From Pseudoalteromonas rubra (GTDB taxonomy: Bacteria; Pseudomonadota; Gammaproteobacteria; Enterobacterales; Alteromonadaceae), in NCBI RefSeq assembly GCF_005886805.2, contig NZ_CP045429.1:4124501-4188500 (forward strand): DNA of 64,000 nucleotides, in the 5' to 3' direction. How positions within the stretch are numbered: the first letter of the stretch is position 1; every line of letters starts with the position of its first letter. The position numbers and the translations under genes were made by a program. Positions 48,594 through 56,634 of this stretch are shown here, one piece after another. The notes under the pieces are model-generated. The model made no database searches, was not told the origin of the DNA, and saw nothing but the letters and a program-made list of their open reading frames with translations.

Positions 48594-49934
48594 ATGCTAG
48601 ATAAAGTAGTCATTGCAAACCGAGGCGAAATTGCGCTTCGCGTATTGCGTGCCTGCAAGGAGCTGGGGATTAAAACAGTTGCGGTCCATTCGACCGCCGA
48701 CCGTGACCTCAAACACGTGCTACTTGCAGACGAAACCATTTGTATTGGTAAACCCGCCGCCAGTGAAAGTTACCTGGATATTCCACGCATCATTGCTGCA
48801 GCTGAAGTTACTGATGCCGTTGCCATTCACCCGGGCTACGGCTTTCTGTCTGAGAATGCCGATTTTGCCGATCAGGTTGAACAGAGTGGCTTTATCTTTA
48901 TCGGTCCAAAAGGCGATACCATTCGTCTGATGGGTGATAAAGTGTCAGCGATTGAAGCAATGCGTAAAGCAGGCGTCCCGTGTGTACCAGGTTCAGACGG
49001 TCCGCTAACGGATGACAATGAGCGTAACGTACAGATCGCGAAGCGTATCGGTTACCCAGTGATCATCAAAGCTGCCGGTGGCGGTGGTGGTCGCGGTATG
49101 CGTGTTGTACGCTCTGAAGAAGAGCTACTTGACTCAATCGCACTAACACAAACTGAAGCCCAACAGTTCTTTGGTAATGGCATGGTATACATGGAGAAAT
49201 TCCTTGAAAACCCTCGTCACATCGAAGTACAAGTACTGGCTGACGGACAAGGTAATGCTATCCACCTCGGTGAGCGTGACTGTTCAATGCAACGTCGTCA
49301 CCAGAAGGTTGTGGAAGAAGCGCCTGCACCTGGTATTACTGCAGAAATGCGTAAGTTCATTGGTGACCGTTGTACGCGTGCGTGTATTGAGATCGGCTAT
49401 CGCGGTGCAGGTACGTTCGAATTCTTGTATGAAAATGGTGAATTCTACTTCATCGAGATGAACACGCGTATCCAGGTAGAGCACCCGGTGACTGAAATGG
49501 TGACTGGCGTTGACCTAATCAAAGAGCAGCTGAAAATTGCTGCAGGTCAACCCTTGTCTATCACTCAGGATGATGTTGTGATCCGTGGCCATGCAATTGA
49601 GTGTCGTATCAATGCTGAAGATCCGGACAATTTCATTCCGTCTCCAGGCAAGATCACACGTTTCCACCCAGCCGGTGGATTGGGCATTCGCTGGGACAGC
49701 CATATTTATGCTGATTACACAGTACCGCCGCATTACGACTCAATGATCGGTAAGCTGATCACTTACGGTGAAAACCGTGACGTGGCCATTGCCCGAGCGC
49801 GTAACGCTTTGAATGAACTTGTGATTGACGGTATTAAAACCAATACCCCGCTACACAAGAAAATTCTGGCGGACGAAAACTTCCAAAACGGTGGCACAAA
49901 CATCCACTATCTGGAAAAGAAACTGGGCCTGTAA
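48594..49934 (+). CDS. accC: Biotin carboxylase AccC
   Basis: A 446-residue ATP-grasp enzyme that carboxylates biotin on AccB. The N-terminal [20 protein letters not shown], glycine-rich ATP loop [34 protein letters not shown] and catalytic [14 protein letters not shown] are all present and of usual length. Last gene of the aroQ-accB-accC operon, followed by a strong terminator. Confidence 0.97.
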   Translation: MLDKVVIANRGEIALRVLRACKELGIKTVAVHSTADRDLKHVLLADETICIGKPAASESYLDIPRIIAAAEVTDAVAIHPGYGFLSENADFADQVEQSGFIFIGPKGDTIRLMGDKVSAIEAMRKAGVPCVPGSDGPLTDDNERNVQIAKRIGYPVIIKAAGGGGGRGMRVVRSEEELLDSIALTQTEAQQFFGNGMVYMEKFLENPRHIEVQVLADGQGNAIHLGERDCSMQRRHQKVVEEAPAPGITAEMRKFIGDRCTRACIEIGYRGAGTFEFLYENGEFYFIEMNTRIQVEHPVTEMVTGVDLIKEQLKIAAGQPLSITQDDVVIRGHAIECRINAEDPDNFIPSPGKITRFHPAGGLGIRWDSHIYADYTVPPHYDSMIGKLITYGENRDVAIARARNALNELVIDGIKTNTPLHKKILADENFQNGGTNIHYLEKKLGL

Positions 49935-49942
49935 GCCCGTTT

Positions 49943-49973
49943 ACGCAGGAGCCAATGTGCTCCTGCGTGTTTT
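49943..49973 (+). terminator. Intrinsic terminator after accC
   Basis: ACGCAGGAGC (49943-49952) pairs perfectly with GCTCCTGCGT (49959-49968), followed by GTTTTACC. It is 9 bases past the accC stop. Confidence 0.85.
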
Positions 49974-50105
49974 ACCTTCTCTGAGCCCTCTCCTAGCCAT
50001 TTTCAGAACTTACTCTTTATTTTTCATTGCATCAGGGCGTCTGTTCAGTCACTTTAAGACTATCATTTCTCTCATCCGCAGACTGGCTCTGTAAAAGGGA
50101 ACCCT

Positions 50106-50999
50106 ATGCCTTTAACCAGCTTTTTACGTTTGATCTGTTTGGCAGCAATCTGGGGCGGTTCATTTTTGTTTATGCGCATTGCCGCACCGACCTTTGGCCC
50201 TGCTTATTTAATTGAATTCAGAGTGAGCTTCGCCGCACTGGCGTTGCTCGTGATAGCTTTGTATCTGAAACAATATCTGCACTTTCGCGCCCACGCCCGT
50301 CACTATTTTATTTTGGGTTTGCTCAATACCGCGCTGCCTTTCGTACTCTTTGCCTATGCAGCGCAAACCCTGACAGTTTCTATGTTGGCAATTTTGAATG
50401 CCACGGCGGCCATTTGGGGTGCCTTAATCGCCTTTTTCTGGCATCGAACACCCCTTTCTATCAAGTCCCTGATCGGCATGGTGCTTGGGATATGCGGCGT
50501 TGTCATCTTAGTTGGCTGGGACGAGACACTGGTCTCAGAAAAGCTGATTTGGCCGGTCCTGGCAGGTGTACTTGCTGCGGTCAGTTACGGGGTTGCGAGC
50601 AACTATGCTAAAAATGCGCCCCAGATCGCCGCGTTTGATAATGCCCATGGCAGCATGTGGGCCGCCGTCGTCTGGCTACTGCCACTGCTGCCTTTCATAC
50701 CCATGCGGGCAGTGCCAGATAGCACAGAGATCTCTGCTGTGATCGCCTTAGGCGTGATCTGTACCGGCATTGCTTACTTATTATATTTTCGATTAATCTC
50801 AGAGGTAGGCGCGGCTTCTGCGCTATCGGTTACTTTCTTAATCCCCCTGTTTGGCATTATCTGGGGCTATCTGATATTAGACGAGCAGGTTGGGCTTAAT
50901 ACATTAGGCGGGATGGTGCTGGTATTAACGGGGACTATGCTGGTGACGGGTTTTTCACCCGCCACCTTGCAAGCAGATCGCACTGCGCGCTCCCAGTAA
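50106..50999 (+). CDS. EamA/DMT family transporter
   Basis: A 297-residue inner-membrane protein with about ten membrane segments in two EamA repeats. LRLICLAAIWGGSFLFMRIAAPTFGPAYLIEFR is the typical first repeat start and VGAASALSVTFLIPLFGIIWGYLILDEQ the typical second. It would export an amino acid, drug or metabolite; substrate unknown. It is distinct from the EamA protein at 17404-18267. The start has AAAGGGAACCC upstream. It faces the DUF2489 gene. Confidence 0.85.
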   Translation: MPLTSFLRLICLAAIWGGSFLFMRIAAPTFGPAYLIEFRVSFAALALLVIALYLKQYLHFRAHARHYFILGLLNTALPFVLFAYAAQTLTVSMLAILNATAAIWGALIAFFWHRTPLSIKSLIGMVLGICGVVILVGWDETLVSEKLIWPVLAGVLAAVSYGVASNYAKNAPQIAAFDNAHGSMWAAVVWLLPLLPFIPMRAVPDSTEISAVIALGVICTGIAYLLYFRLISEVGAASALSVTFLIPLFGIIWGYLILDEQVGLNTLGGMVLVLTGTMLVTGFSPATLQADRTARSQ

Positions 51000-51010
51000 A
51001 GCATATATAG

Positions 51011-51517
51011 CTACTGAAAGACCACGTTTTCACTGCCCGGTAAGGGCTTAAAACGACTCAGTAGCTTTTCACAGTCTTCCAGGATCTGTGCTTCAAGACG
51101 CTCTTCAGCACGCCAGCGCTGCGCATCCATTTTGTAGATCTCTTTCTTGCTGTACTTTTTACGCGCCTCATGGGTTGGCATTTCTTTGACTTCTTCGTAC
51201 ATCTCATGCACACCCGGATAACTCTGACTCAGCTCGACTTCTTCATCAAAGCTGTACTGAGACATCAGTACCCACACGCGTAAACAGCCCTCAGAGTACT
51301 CACACTGTTTCTGCTGCATCGCTTTGGCGATCAGGTTGATACTATCGGATAGTTTAGCATTTCGTTCCTGACGAGAACGCGCCAGCTTCTCTTTTTGCTC
51401 CTGCTGCAATTTTGCTATCGTGTCTTTCTGAACTTTCAGCTGCCACAGCAGCTTGCCGGCATAAAAGGCCAAACCGGCAATGATCAACGCGCCTACCACA
51501 ATCGCGGCTATCCACAT
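51011..51517 (-). CDS. DUF2489 family membrane-anchored protein
   Basis: A 168-residue protein with one N-terminal membrane segment (about residues 3-25), a coiled-coil stretch (KDTIAKLQQEQKEKLARSRQERN), and the DUF2489 domain with LIAKAMQQKQCEYSEGCLRVWVLM and the acidic SYPGVHEMYEEVKEMPTHEARKKYSK. Function unknown. It lies 3 bases after yihI in the same direction, with GAGGAGCG as its ribosome site, an order kept in related genomes. Confidence 0.83.
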   Translation of the reverse strand: MWIAAIVVGALIIAGLAFYAGKLLWQLKVQKDTIAKLQQEQKEKLARSRQERNAKLSDSINLIAKAMQQKQCEYSEGCLRVWVLMSQYSFDEEVELSQSYPGVHEMYEEVKEMPTHEARKKYSKKEIYKMDAQRWRAEERLEAQILEDCEKLLSRFKPLPGSENVVFQ

Positions 51518-51520
51518 AGC

Positions 51521-52096
51521 TTAACGCTCCTCGTCTTCGTCTGTTAACCACTCATCAGCCAGATCATTACTCATCCACTGATCCAGCTCATCTTCCTGAG
51601 CCATATCGGCTTCTTCAAACTCATCATCAATGCCCAGTAACTCACATAACGCCTGGTGACGAGCCACCGACTTATTGAAGTACTTGGCATCTTTGCCTGT
51701 CAGTAGCTCACCACGCTCATGACGCTCTAACAGCGCCATCAGACGCTCATCATTTTCCAGCTGTCGTAGCTCTTCTTCCGGTGTTAATGTCACCTGCGCC
51801 ACTTTCTTCAGCTCCACCTGAGGCTTCAGGTCTCGATTTAACTTAGGCTGACTTGGCTGCTGTACCTGAGGGACCAGAGCGACAGGCTTTTTACTGCCCG
51901 CACGCGGATCCTTTTTACTGCCCGTGGTTTGACTCTCCTCCACTTTGGCTTCCTGTGCATTACGCGAGCCAGGCTTTTTACCCTTCAGCTTTTTAGAACG
52001 CTGATCTTTCAGTGCTCTGAGCTCCTGCAGCTTTTCTTTGCTGAGTCTGGGAGTACCTATATTACCCACTTTACGGGATTTTTTCTTTCTCGTCAT
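51521..52096 (-). CDS. yihI: Der GTPase-activating protein YihI
   Basis: A 191-residue charged protein that stimulates GTP hydrolysis by the ribosome-assembly GTPase Der. The basic N-terminus RKKKSRKVGNIGTPRLSKEKLQELR and the acidic C-terminal part with LMALLERHERGELLTGKDAKYFNK are characteristic of YihI. It lies between the methyltransferase and the DUF2489 gene, both in the same direction, so the three may form an operon (22 and 3 base gaps). Confidence 0.88.
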   Translation of the reverse strand: MTRKKKSRKVGNIGTPRLSKEKLQELRALKDQRSKKLKGKKPGSRNAQEAKVEESQTTGSKKDPRAGSKKPVALVPQVQQPSQPKLNRDLKPQVELKKVAQVTLTPEEELRQLENDERLMALLERHERGELLTGKDAKYFNKSVARHQALCELLGIDDEFEEADMAQEDELDQWMSNDLADEWLTDEDEER

Positions 52097-52118
52097 ACTA
52101 GTCTTTACTCATTCTTCG

Positions 52119-52817
52119 CTATCGCTTAGTCAAAATGATGACATCATTGCCGATCACTTCAACCTGGGTATTAAATTGCTCTGCAATATAGGCAAACGTC
52201 TCCCGACTAAAAAACGCAATATGGGTTTGATCGTTTTTATAATGCCAGGTTGCAAAGCGTGCCGGATCTATTACCAGTTTCGTCATCAATGCTAAAGGCG
52301 CACCAGGTTTCAACATGGTTAACAGCCGATGCAGCACTGTGCCTGGCTGAGCCAGATGCTCAATCACTTCACTACACGTGATAAAGTCATACTGGTGGTC
52401 CAGCACTTTGGGATCATCGGCATAGTATAAATCATAGACGGCCATCCGGTGTCCCGCCTCGGTCAGCATTTTTGCCAGTAAAGGGCCCGGACCACAGCCG
52501 AAGTCCAGCCCGGATTGCGCAGCTGGCAAACGAGCACACAAGGGCTCAGCCAGTCGGGATAAAAACCGTCTGTAGCCAGGATCCGTCAGGCTATTTTCAT
52601 GGCTATCGTAAATGGCTTTTTCCTGCTCAGCGCTCAATCGCTGTTCGGGGGAGACAGATACCAGCTTGCAGCGCTGACACTGCCAGTAGTCTCTGAATTT
52701 GTCCTGATGGTAATGCGTCAGTGAATCGCCTTCACAAAGGCCACAACGCCATGACTGAGGATTTTGCAACTGAGATAAACCGAAATGCCTTAAAGGCTGT
52801 ATTGTAACAGCAATCAA
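52119..52817 (-). CDS. Class I SAM-dependent methyltransferase with N-terminal zinc ribbon
   Basis: A 232-residue protein. An N-terminal CGLC...CQRC pattern (about residues 25-52) looks like a zinc ribbon, followed by a Rossmann methyltransferase domain with SGLDFGCGPGPLLAKML (motif I), the Asp in AVYDLYYADD, and ITCSEVIEHLAQPGTVLHRL. Substrate unknown. It begins at a TTG without a clear ribosome site, so the true start may lie a few codons downstream. The candidate CsrB-like RNA lies immediately upstream and its terminator is about 30 bases before this gene. Confidence 0.78.
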   Translation of the reverse strand: MIAVTIQPLRHFGLSQLQNPQSWRCGLCEGDSLTHYHQDKFRDYWQCQRCKLVSVSPEQRLSAEQEKAIYDSHENSLTDPGYRRFLSRLAEPLCARLPAAQSGLDFGCGPGPLLAKMLTEAGHRMAVYDLYYADDPKVLDHQYDFITCSEVIEHLAQPGTVLHRLLTMLKPGAPLALMTKLVIDPARFATWHYKNDQTHIAFFSRETFAYIAEQFNTQVEVIGNDVIILTKR

Positions 52818-52842
52818 TTAGTGAACAAATATGCACGAAAAA

Positions 52843-53142
52843 ATAAAAAAGCGGCAGAGATTGCTCTCTACCGCTTACTAATCTGAGCGTCACAAACTGG
52901 ACACTTCTCCCTTCGACTTTTAAGTCATTGTTATTTTTATTGTGGTATCTTCCGTTTTGTTTTTGTTGTCACTTCCGTGAACACTTTCCATATTGTTATT
53001 GTTATCAAACTTCCAATGCATTTTTTATTGTCGGTCTTCCTGACGCTTTCTTAATCATCCTGTGTATTCACAACTGAATACTCAACTATGCCACCGACGC
53101 TTCCGATACGAATTGTCCCTGTTTTTGTATTATCTGGCGACA
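52843..53142 (-). ncRNA. Candidate CsrB/RsmZ-family regulatory RNA
   Basis: No protein frame is supported in this 600-base intergenic region. On the minus strand a stretch of about 300 nt carries nine GGA motifs (as TCC on the plus strand at 52908, 52951, 52974, 52987, 53012, 53038, 53058, 53102, 53116), spaced by A/C-rich single-stranded-looking linkers. One sits in a small hairpin loop (TCAC-GGAA-GTGA, 52969-52980), the preferred CsrA site. A promoter-like pair TTGTAA (53171-53176) and TAGATT (53149-53154) with a 16-base gap predicts a start near 53142, and a strong terminator ends it. CsrB-type RNAs sequester the translational regulator CsrA/RsmA. The call is inferred from architecture, not from alignment. 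Confidence 0.72.
52849..52876 (-). terminator. Intrinsic terminator of the candidate CsrB-like RNA
   Basis: On the minus strand AAGCGGTAGAGA pairs with TCTCTGCCGCTT (one mismatch) around GCAA, followed by a T-rich run (TTTTATTTTTT). It is a textbook intrinsic terminator and lies upstream of the methyltransferase gene. Confidence 0.85.
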
Positions 53143-53312
53143 ACGAATAATCTACGCCGATCTGAAACAGTTACAACTAAACAATAACAAAATTATTACC
53201 TGAATATTTTGAAACAACATCAAATCAATTTTATTACAATAGGTTACAACTGAACACAAAATGAAATTAAGTCAAGTCGTACAGATCGCATAGGTACATA
53301 TCCTACATCATC

Positions 53313-53330
53313 ATTGAGATATATCTCACA
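53313..53330 (-). promoter_or_regulatory. Putative UvrY/GacA binding site upstream of the candidate RNA
   Basis: On the minus strand TGTGAGATATATCTCAAT has one half (TGTGAGA) identical to the left half of the UvrY site known upstream of E. coli csrB and a diverged right half; its inner 14 bases TGAGATATATCTCA are a perfect palindrome. Its centre is about 180 bp upstream of the predicted start of the RNA, the distance reported for csrB and rsmZ genes. Confidence 0.6.
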
Positions 53331-53340
53331 ATCCAAGATC

Positions 53341-53371
53341 AAAAAAAGGCAGCTCAGTTGCTGCCTTTTTT
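53341..53371 (-). terminator. Intrinsic terminator after cytochrome c4 gene
   Basis: GGCAGC (53348-53353) pairs with GCTGCC (53360-53365) with seven A before and six T after, so it works in both directions. It is about 47 bases past the cytochrome stop and separates that gene from the candidate RNA's regulatory region. Confidence 0.85.
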
Positions 53372-53417
53372 ACAATACCCAGCGTTTACACTGGGTTAGT
53401 TTTTCATCTATACGACT

Positions 53418-54050
53418 TTAGTGTAGGCCACCCAAGTACTTAGATAATACTTCAATGTCTTTGTCAGTCAGTTTCTTCGCGATATCGCTCATCATACCGT
53501 TTGGATCGTTATTACGATCGCCGCTACGGAACTTTTCAAGCTGTGCCTTGATGTACTCAGGGTGCTGGAATGAAATTTTCGGGAACTTAGACAGTGACGT
53601 GCCGTTACCACGTGGACCGTGACATGCGGCACAAGACGGAATACCGCGCTCAGCATCACCGGCAGTGTAAAGCTTCTGGCCAACTTCAACCACATCTTCT
53701 GGTGTCGTGCCAGAAGACATTGGCAGAGACGCAAAATATGCCGACAGGTCTTTCATGTCCTGATCAGACAATGGCATTGCCATACCGCTCATCACAGGAT
53801 CCATACGCCCTTCTTTACCACCAGACGTCATACCCAGCTTGAACTCTTTCAATTGCTTGTATAGGTAATCGGCATGTTGGCCGGCGATTTTCGGATACAT
53901 AGTAACAGGAGCATTGCCATCCGGACCGTGACACGCCGCACAGGTTGCAGCTTTTGCTTTACCGGCTTGCGCATCGCCATCAAATGCTGCGACGTTGCTG
54001 GCTGACAAGGACCCTAGCAACATAGTTAAAGTTAATGCTATTTTTTTCAT
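53418..54050 (-). CDS. Diheme cytochrome c4
   Basis: A 210-residue periplasmic electron carrier with a signal peptide (cut near VAA-FDGD) and two class I cytochrome c domains. The heme-binding motifs are CAACHGPDGNAP and CAACHGPRGNG, with Met ligands in MSGMAMPLSDQD and DPNGMMSDIA. Cytochrome c4 passes electrons to terminal oxidases, often cbb3-type. It is divergent from engB, as in many gammaproteobacteria. Confidence 0.93.
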   Translation of the reverse strand: MKKIALTLTMLLGSLSASNVAAFDGDAQAGKAKAATCAACHGPDGNAPVTMYPKIAGQHADYLYKQLKEFKLGMTSGGKEGRMDPVMSGMAMPLSDQDMKDLSAYFASLPMSSGTTPEDVVEVGQKLYTAGDAERGIPSCAACHGPRGNGTSLSKFPKISFQHPEYIKAQLEKFRSGDRNNDPNGMMSDIAKKLTDKDIEVLSKYLGGLH

Positions 54051-54420
54051 GGTAAATTCTCTGTTTCCGACCCTGTAATTTTGACCCCAGCCGAAAAAGC
54101 CTCGTTTCTTTTACTGCGTGGGCAAATCTTATTTGAGACCGACTGACCAAGCTTGCTAAATGTGCACTAATTGGCACAGCCAAAGTCAACGGACTCGAGT
54201 TTTACGTTGCAATTGCTACATTCTACACGATATTAATTTCTCTGGCACGTTTTCTGCTCACATTAAGCCCATAAATTATAGGGATTTGACCTGGATTAAG
54301 TTTCCCATCCAGGGCATAGCGTAAAAACTCACCCAGGGTGAAGATTTTATCGGCTTTTGCTTTAGCAACCAAGTATAATAAAATAGACAATAATGAGATC
54401 AATCCCCTTGAGGAGTCGAA
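54051..54420. other. Divergent promoter region, cytochrome c4 / engB
   Basis: No gene is seen in these 370 bases. A perfect -10 box TATAAT (54374-54379) lies 42 bases upstream of the engB GTG start. TCACCCAGGGTGA (54329-54341) is a perfect 13-bp dyad and may be an operator. The cytochrome promoter must be in the left part, which has no clear consensus element. Confidence 0.5.
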
Positions 54421-55065
54421 GTGCTAAAATCCCGCATGCCGTATAACCGTGCTCAGTTTGTAACGAGTGCCCCAGATATTTCCCGATTACCCGCCGATAC
54501 CGGTATTGAAGTAGCGTTTGCTGGACGCTCCAATGCGGGAAAATCCAGTGCACTGAACGCTCTGACTGATCAGAAACTGGCACGGACCAGTAAAACGCCG
54601 GGCCGTACTCAGCTCATTAATACTTTCTCGCTGGACGAAGACAAACGCCTGATTGACCTACCCGGTTACGGCTTTGCAAAAGTACCGCTTGAAATGAAAA
54701 AGAAGTGGCAAAAATCACTGGGAGAATACCTGCAAAAACGCCAGAGCCTGAAGGGCATCGTGGTATTGATGGATATCCGTCACCCACTGAAAGACCTGGA
54801 TATGGACTTGATTAACTGGGCCGCAGGTAGCGACATTCCGGTACTGGCACTGTTAACTAAAGCCGATAAGCTCAAGCAAGGTAAGCGTAAAGCAGAGGTA
54901 CTTCAGGTTCGTAAAGCACTAGCAGAGCTCAATGCCGATATCACCGTCCATGCATTTTCGTCGCTCAAAGGTCTGGGGCTCAAAGAACTTGCCTGGCAGC
55001 TGGACGACTGGTTCCTGGGACCATACGTCAAAGAAGACGCAGAGCAGGATACCCCTTCGGCCTAA
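54421..55065 (+). CDS. engB: Ribosome biogenesis GTP-binding protein EngB (YihA/YsxC)
   Basis: A 214-residue essential GTPase for large-subunit assembly. G1 is [15 protein letters not shown]2 in [11 protein letters not shown]3 DLPGYGF, G4 LTKADK, and G5 near AFSSLKG. It starts at GTG with GAGGAG upstream, the normal start for the family here ([14 protein letters not shown]). A GC-rich hairpin follows the stop. Confidence 0.95.
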   Translation: MLKSRMPYNRAQFVTSAPDISRLPADTGIEVAFAGRSNAGKSSALNALTDQKLARTSKTPGRTQLINTFSLDEDKRLIDLPGYGFAKVPLEMKKKWQKSLGEYLQKRQSLKGIVVLMDIRHPLKDLDMDLINWAAGSDIPVLALLTKADKLKQGKRKAEVLQVRKALAELNADITVHAFSSLKGLGLKELAWQLDDWFLGPYVKEDAEQDTPSA

Positions 55066-55079
55066 TCATAAGACTCAAA

Positions 55080-55100
55080 GGCCGCCCCCCTGGCGCGGCC
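55080..55100. terminator. GC hairpin between engB and the DUF1285 gene
   Basis: GGCCGC (55080-55085) pairs with GCGGCC (55095-55100) around a C-rich 9-nt loop at the junction of two convergent genes. Neither side has a good T-run, so it is a modest terminator. Confidence 0.5.
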
Positions 55101-55630
55101 TAGCCAATCACAAATGACGTATTCGCCGACGTCAACACAAACTCGTCATCCCGAGACTGCGCCAACTCAGCCCACTGATAATAGACCGAACGACTAATTC
55201 GTGCCGATAAGCCATAATTGAGCATCAAATACGGAACTGGCTGACCCTGATAGGATTTAAGCACCAGAGGAAACTCACTGCAAACAGGCCATAACCGGCC
55301 CAAGTTATCCTCTGCGATTAAAGTCGTCGACAAGCCCAAGGTTGGGGCCAGGTTACAATACTGCCAGCTCACAATCACAAAGGGGCTATCTGCAACTTTT
55401 ACCGGGCACGTCTCTGCGGGTGATTTGAGCAGGTACTGGCCCTGCTCATAACACAACACACTGGCGAACAGCCTGACCAACCCTGCTCGGCTGATCGGGG
55501 CGCCTTCGTGAAACCAGCGACCTTGTGCATCAATTTCAAACGCGCCGACACCACATTCATCCGCATGCCAGCGCCCGGTCGGGGCATGCTGCGTGACATA
55601 GTGGTCGATCAGCGCCTCAGTTTTACTCAC
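55100..55630 (-). CDS. DUF1285 family protein
   Basis: A 176-residue cytoplasmic protein with the DUF1285 core: RWFHEGAPISRAGLVRLFASVL, YLLKSPAETCPVKVADSPFVIV, and the C-terminal ISRSVYYQWAEL. Function unknown. The start is placed at the GTG at 55630 (VSKTEALIDHYV), which overlaps the end of yceI by eight bases and has GGTG just upstream; a longer frame starting at 55669 would run deep into yceI. The overlap implies translational coupling. Confidence 0.82.
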   Translation of the reverse strand: MSKTEALIDHYVTQHAPTGRWHADECGVGAFEIDAQGRWFHEGAPISRAGLVRLFASVLCYEQGQYLLKSPAETCPVKVADSPFVIVSWQYCNLAPTLGLSTTLIAEDNLGRLWPVCSEFPLVLKSYQGQPVPYLMLNYGLSARISRSVYYQWAELAQSRDDEFVLTSANTSFVIG

Positions 55631-56186
55631 TGAACACCAAATTAAACGTGACAGGTACAGCGGTGGCAATGGTATTCAGACCAGCAACTTTACGCAACGC
55701 TTCGATACCTGCATCCAGACCAAAATCACGGCTGTTAATCAGTACGGCACGCAATGGCGTAACCTGAAGTTGTTGAACGCCTTTGTTGACCACCAAATCA
55801 ACATTCAATGTCGCAACCTGACCATGCAAAGCAAGCGTGACGGGCACTTTACGAAGGATCTGCACACCCGGCTTTAGTGCTTTCAGGTGCTGGCTAACAT
55901 TCGCAGTGATCTTAGCTTCAGGAAATTTAGCCACGTTAAACAACATTTTTTGCATGCGCTCATTGCGGATTGGGATGAGGCTTTCAATGCTGCTCAGATC
56001 TAATCGCAAATCCAGCTCGCCGGCTTTATTAATTGAGCCTGCTAGTTGTTTAAAGTGGTGGTTTTCGGCAACACTGCCCGCCTTAATTGAGGTAAAGCTC
56101 ACATCGCTGTGTGTTGCATCCAGTTGCCATGCCTGGGCAAACTGAGCGGACAAGCCAAGAACAGAGAAAAGAAGAGGTTTAAGCAT
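55623..56186 (-). CDS. YceI family periplasmic protein
   Basis: A 187-residue lipocalin-like protein that may bind isoprenoid quinones or other lipids. A signal peptide (cut near AQA-WQLD) precedes the YceI signature WQLDATHSDVSFTSIKAGS, with ESLIPIRNERMQKMLFNVAKFPEAKITANV and the terminal TVAVPVTFNLVF-type strand. The ATG at 56186 (MLKPLLFSVLG) has AAGGAATAC upstream; an in-frame start ten codons earlier is less likely. Confidence 0.88.
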   Translation of the reverse strand: MLKPLLFSVLGLSAQFAQAWQLDATHSDVSFTSIKAGSVAENHHFKQLAGSINKAGELDLRLDLSSIESLIPIRNERMQKMLFNVAKFPEAKITANVSQHLKALKPGVQILRKVPVTLALHGQVATLNVDLVVNKGVQQLQVTPLRAVLINSRDFGLDAGIEALRKVAGLNTIATAVPVTFNLVFSE

Positions 56187-56230
56187 GACGTATTCCTTGA
56201 GAATGAAAACGCTCATATTAACTGCTTATC

Positions 56231-56512
56231 TTGAACAGATGCAATGCCAGTGTCCCTAATAATGGCTTGACTTTCGACGGGGTTATTTGCAGATTTTGGG
56301 ATGAATTAAAAAGAGAAAAATCGGCTCGCACCATTCACATTGCGAGCCGTTATAGCAATCTGGGGAGAAGCTATCAATACACTGTATCTTCACTAGGAGA
56401 GATACATCATCAACAGGATGTCCTACAGGAAGAGGACGCGCGCACTGTAGCAAATCACTTAGGGGAAATAAACCATCAAAAGCAAGTTATGCGCCAATTT
56501 GATATTTTTTAA
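56231..56512 (+). CDS. Doubtful small reading frame with internal repeat
   Basis: A 93-codon frame opposite the flanking genes, starting at a TTG with no ribosome site. Near its end it has a repeat: SSLGEIHHQQDVLQEEDART and NHLGEINHQKQVMRQFDIF. That pattern is unusual for random sequence, but the hairpin at 56322-56349 lies inside the frame and no family is recognised. It may be a decayed gene or chance. The same stretch on the minus strand is discussed as a possible RNA region downstream of polA. Confidence 0.25.
   Translation: MNRCNASVPNNGLTFDGVICRFWDELKREKSARTIHIASRYSNLGRSYQYTVSSLGEIHHQQDVLQEEDARTVANHLGEINHQKQVMRQFDIF
56322..56349 (-). terminator. Intrinsic terminator-like hairpin, minus strand
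   Basis: CGGCTCGCA (56322-56330) pairs perfectly with TGCGAGCCG (56341-56349) around a 10-nt loop. On the minus strand it is followed by ATTTTTCTCTTTTT, so it should stop leftward transcription. As polA already has its own terminator 240 bases upstream, this hairpin implies another leftward transcript in the 56350-56590 interval. Confidence 0.7.
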
Positions 56513-56592
56513 ACATCAGGCAGCGCATTTTTACCTCTGAGTTACACCAGATACATTTGCAAGGCCCGTCATTACTGGGATCTGAGCAATAA

Positions 56593-56616
56593 AAAACACG
56601 GCCGGGGCCGTGTTTT
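56593..56616 (-). terminator. Intrinsic terminator after polA
   Basis: AAAACACGG (56593-56601) pairs with CCGTGTTTT (56608-56616) around CCGGGG, with A-run and T-run on either side. It lies 18 bases past the polA stop and works in both directions. Confidence 0.85.
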
Positions 56617-56634
56617 TTTTACCAATGAGGGAGG

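Noticed and set aside
56520..56570. Calling Spot 42 (spf) outright
   Set aside because: Only a 13-14 base segment resembles it; length and the remaining sequence do not match, so it is kept as a finding rather than a feature.
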